Source: Prevotella sp. P2-180 (GTDB lineage Bacteria > Bacteroidota > Bacteroidia > Bacteroidales > Bacteroidaceae). Taken from it: a DNA stretch of 64,000 nt. The position numbers and the translations under genes are program-made. The notes beneath the pieces are model-generated. The model did no database searches. It was given only the letters and a program-made list of their open reading frames with translations, and was not told where the DNA came from. Position 1 is the first letter of the stretch, and every line of letters starts with the position of its first letter. Where the stretch lies: positions 1 to 64,000 of the forward strand of contig NZ_NPJI01000067.1 in assembly GCF_002251435.1 (NCBI RefSeq), written 5' to 3'. This document shows, one piece after another, positions 61,821 through 64,000 of this stretch.

Positions 61821-64000
61821 TTAAGATTGTAATAAAGCAACGTATTCATCTGCTATCAGTTTATCCAAAGCTGCCTTTTTTACCTTAAAAGTTTCCAAGT
61901 CATTGTCTGCTATAGCATCCATCAAAGCATCAGCACTCTCTTCCCATTCAGATGGTAGTTGAGATGGGATTGGTATCTGAGAGAAATTATCCCAAATGAG
62001 TTGGTAGCCACTTTGTATTCGTGGGCAAAATTCAGAAATCAGCCACCAACCTGTTGAGGAGTTTAAGAAAGCTAAAAGCGCCTTGTTTGATGTCGGCAGG
62101 AAATACATGGAATTATTACAAAATGTAGAAGCCTCATCATAAACGAAACAAGGCTTTGTCTGAAATACCTGATAGAAAATCTTTGGACTTTCAAACTTAT
62201 CATAGTAAGCGCACGCTCTCAATTCCCACCAATAATCGCCTTTGTCAGTCCGCCCTCTTGCCTCGTTTGCAAATTGACTCAACCATCCCGAAACAGCGGG
62301 ATAGTTCTGTGAAAACCATTCCCAAGCCTCAGCCTCATCTGGTTTCTCTTGTTTTTCTAAATCTATTCCCATACTATTCAGCGTAAAACCTTTTGGTATA
62401 TATAATAGATGGCTACCTGCTATTGCTTTGCCGAAGGCTGTTAGTCCACGCCCTTGAAGGAATGGACGTATTATATCTGCAGAGGTTTGGTCTAATAATA
62501 ATTTATTATAAACATCATCTGAAATATTAAAAGCTTTTGAAAGACCAGTTAGAAGCCCTCTACAACTTTCTTGTGATAATATATCCCCCAACCCTTTCAT
62601 TCCTTCTTTTAATTTCTTTATCTTTTTGAAATTATCAAGCGACGAAGTGATCCATATCCCGTTATCCATTTCCTTGGTAGGAAAGATTTCCTTGCTATTT
62701 TCAATGTCCTCAGCAAGCGTTGATGGTTTAACATCTGATAAAGATGATATATTAATTGTGCCATTACTTTCTCGCTTGCACATTTCTATTATACAAGTAT
62801 ATGTTGTGGCATCGCTGAAAATCTGATAGTCACAGAAATCAACCATAGAAGTTAGCTCGTACTCAAGGAATAATTGGCGCAATTCTTTACCGTACATCAC
62901 CTTAGTCCATTTATTAGGCATAATATAACTTAATAAACCTCCTTTTTTCAACAATTGGAGTCCGCGCTCAACGAATAGCAGATAAATATCGCCACGAGAC
63001 ATCAGGGTTCTGTAGTTTTTTACCTCATGATTATTTTCGTCTAGACGTTTCATTTTTTTATAAGTTATAACGTCTTTCGTCAGCTTTTCAAGACTGATAT
63101 ATGGAGGATTTCCTATAATAACATCAAATCCAATTAGTGTGCCATCATCACCAAGTATTTCAGGAAATTCCATCATCCATTCAAGTGATTTAGACATTGT
63201 CCGATAAACTGCGATGTCCTCCGTATGGTCGATAAACAAATCAAGTGAGTCGCCACGATGATTAAGCTTCCTTTTTATTACATCAATTTTCTTGAATATA
63301 TCCTTTTTGTAGTTTTTTGATTTACTTGCCTTGTAATCTGCCACCAGTTTCTTATAATCAGATATATCTTTAGTAATATTAGTTCCAGGCTGTACTTTCT
63401 TACCAATAGTAACAGGCTTATGTGAAGCAAGGGAATTTCCGCATTTTATGTTAATATCAATGTTTGGCAGAGTCTGTAGCTGACGTGTGCCGTCTTCCGA
63501 ATGATAGTAGTATGAGTTTTTCAGAAGTTCTATCCAAAGGCGCAACTGACAAATATCAACGCTCTTGGGGTTGAGGTCAACTCCAAAAAGACAATTTTCA
63601 ATTATTGTTCGCTTTTCTTCAAACAGAGTTTCCTGAATTCTTTGACTTCCGGGATCACTCGGATTATACCGGAACATTTCGCCATCTTCATCACTTACAA
63701 CGAGTTCATCATTTTCAACAGAGATGTCATATTCTTGAATCCGTTTAGGTTTTTCAGAATGGTCTTGCAGCACTCCCAATTCACTTTTTATGGCAATAAG
63801 CGTATTAAGTGCAGATACGAGGAAATGCCCACTTCCTACAGCAGGATCGCATATCTTAATACTGTTAATGATATCATTGGCTTCTTTGCGCATATCCCTT
63901 TTCCCATATTCGACTTTTTCTTTCAGTTCTTCCAAGTCTTTGCATTCCCATCCTTTGACTTCGTTAAACTTTTGTACTACAGCCCTTTTTAATGTTTTGG
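61821..64000 (-). CDS. Type IIG-like restriction-modification enzyme (Eco57I/TaqI_C type), partial
   Basis: The frame is open to the window end, so the true front lies outside; a TTG at 63933-63935 is not the start. The visible about 726 residues have adenine methyltransferase motif I (ICDPAVGSGHFLVSALN), a long middle, the NPPY motif in DVIIGNPPYISLEKL, and the lower half with GDIYLLFVERGLQLLKKGGLLSYIMPNKW. The C-terminal target-recognition part ends at NFSQIPIPSQLP, TaqI_C-like. These enzymes usually carry a nuclease front outside the window, or act with partner genes in systems such as BREX or DISARM. The identity of the system cannot be settled here. Confidence 0.85.
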   Translation of the reverse strand, partial: KTLKRAVVQKFNEVKGWECKDLEELKEKVEYGKRDMRKEANDIINSIKICDPAVGSGHFLVSALNTLIAIKSELGVLQDHSEKPKRIQEYDISVENDELVVSDEDGEMFRYNPSDPGSQRIQETLFEEKRTIIENCLFGVDLNPKSVDICQLRLWIELLKNSYYYHSEDGTRQLQTLPNIDINIKCGNSLASHKPVTIGKKVQPGTNITKDISDYKKLVADYKASKSKNYKKDIFKKIDVIKRKLNHRGDSLDLFIDHTEDIAVYRTMSKSLEWMMEFPEILGDDGTLIGFDVIIGNPPYISLEKLTKDVITYKKMKRLDENNHEVKNYRTLMSRGDIYLLFVERGLQLLKKGGLLSYIMPNKWTKVMYGKELRQLFLEYELTSMVDFCDYQIFSDATTYTCIIEMCKRESNGTINISSLSDVKPSTLAEDIENSKEIFPTKEMDNGIWITSSLDNFKKIKKLKEGMKGLGDILSQESCRGLLTGLSKAFNISDDVYNKLLLDQTSADIIRPFLQGRGLTAFGKAIAGSHLLYIPKGFTLNSMGIDLEKQEKPDEAEAWEWFSQNYPAVSGWLSQFANEARGRTDKGDYWWELRACAYYDKFESPKIFYQVFQTKPCFVYDEASTFCNNSMYFLPTSNKALLAFLNSSTGWWLISEFCPRIQSGYQLIWDNFSQIPIPSQLPSEWEESADALMDAIADNDLETFKVKKAALDKLIADEYVALLQS

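Overview
The window comes from a Bacteroidales genome, most likely Prevotella/Segatella-like. Supporting signs are many promoters of the Bacteroidetes type (TTTG or TTG, about 20 bases, then TAnnTTTG), a SusC/SusD pair with an ECF sigma and FecR anti-sigma, a large GLUG surface protein, a PL11 rhamnogalacturonan lyase, a two-component propeller sensor, and a BT4734/VapE replication module.

Layout. 1-5.6 kb: the end of an unknown gene, a 1468-residue GLUG-repeat secreted protein on the minus strand, and the C-terminal half of a decayed metallo-beta-lactamase-fold hydrolase. 5.6-15.9 kb is an accessory region of single genes and wreckage: a DUF4143 ATPase, a block of GTAGGGT repeats, a PL11 lyase, a DUF3791 gene with an internal stop, an Rpn/PDDEXK_2 nuclease, an orphan antitoxin-like gene, a rod-shaped structured RNA, an AT-rich lipoprotein, an Abi_2 gene cut off exactly at a dispersed repeat, a YafQ-like toxin tail, and a 21-bp-period palindromic array. 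15.9-20.6 kb is a minus-strand run: membrane protein, hisB, cobyric acid synthase, CobD-like aminotransferase. 20.6-29.2 kb is a housekeeping-rich plus-strand run (Gfo/Idh/MocA, DUF4421, DUF1460, DUF1232, EngB, ABC-F, RecR, membrane protein, GT2, GNAT), followed by two identical tRNA-Asp genes. 29.5-35.9 kb is a minus-strand operon coding TolC, MacA-like adaptor, ABC ATPase, MacB-like permease, LytS-type kinase and LytTR regulator: a tripartite exporter with its own sensor. 36-41 kb: riboflavin synthase with a structured RNA directly upstream, a propeller sensor lacking a kinase domain, and prolyl-tRNA synthetase. 41.3-42.7 kb: an OmpA-like lipoprotein and the transglycosylase MtgA.

42.8-53.5 kb is a transport and proteolysis locus. 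The order is small protein, ECF sigma, FecR anti-sigma, SusC with an N-terminal STN domain, SusD, a lipoprotein resembling Peptidase_Mx1 proteins but lacking HExxH, and an intact zinc metalloprotease. The arrangement suggests that substrate sensed by SusC is signalled through FecR to the sigma factor, and that the products bind, cleave and import peptides.

53.5-64 kb is a second accessory island: an IS982-like remnant, a frameshifted membrane protein gene, an HU-like protein, a VapE helicase/primase with a BT4734-family partner, an unrecognised 391-residue gene with its own promoter and terminator, an 84-residue protein behind a long leader, a broken AlbA_2 ATP-binding gene, and a type IIG-like restriction-modification enzyme running off the window end.

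The most interesting unexplained signals are noncoding: the RNA upstream of ribE (36637-36836), the rod-shaped RNA at 12345-12508, the helically phased array at 15693-15774, the perfect 41-nt palindrome at 14146-14186, and two blocks of paired heptamers (7088-7385 and 55552-55692), the second beside an intact VapE module and the first with no module left.
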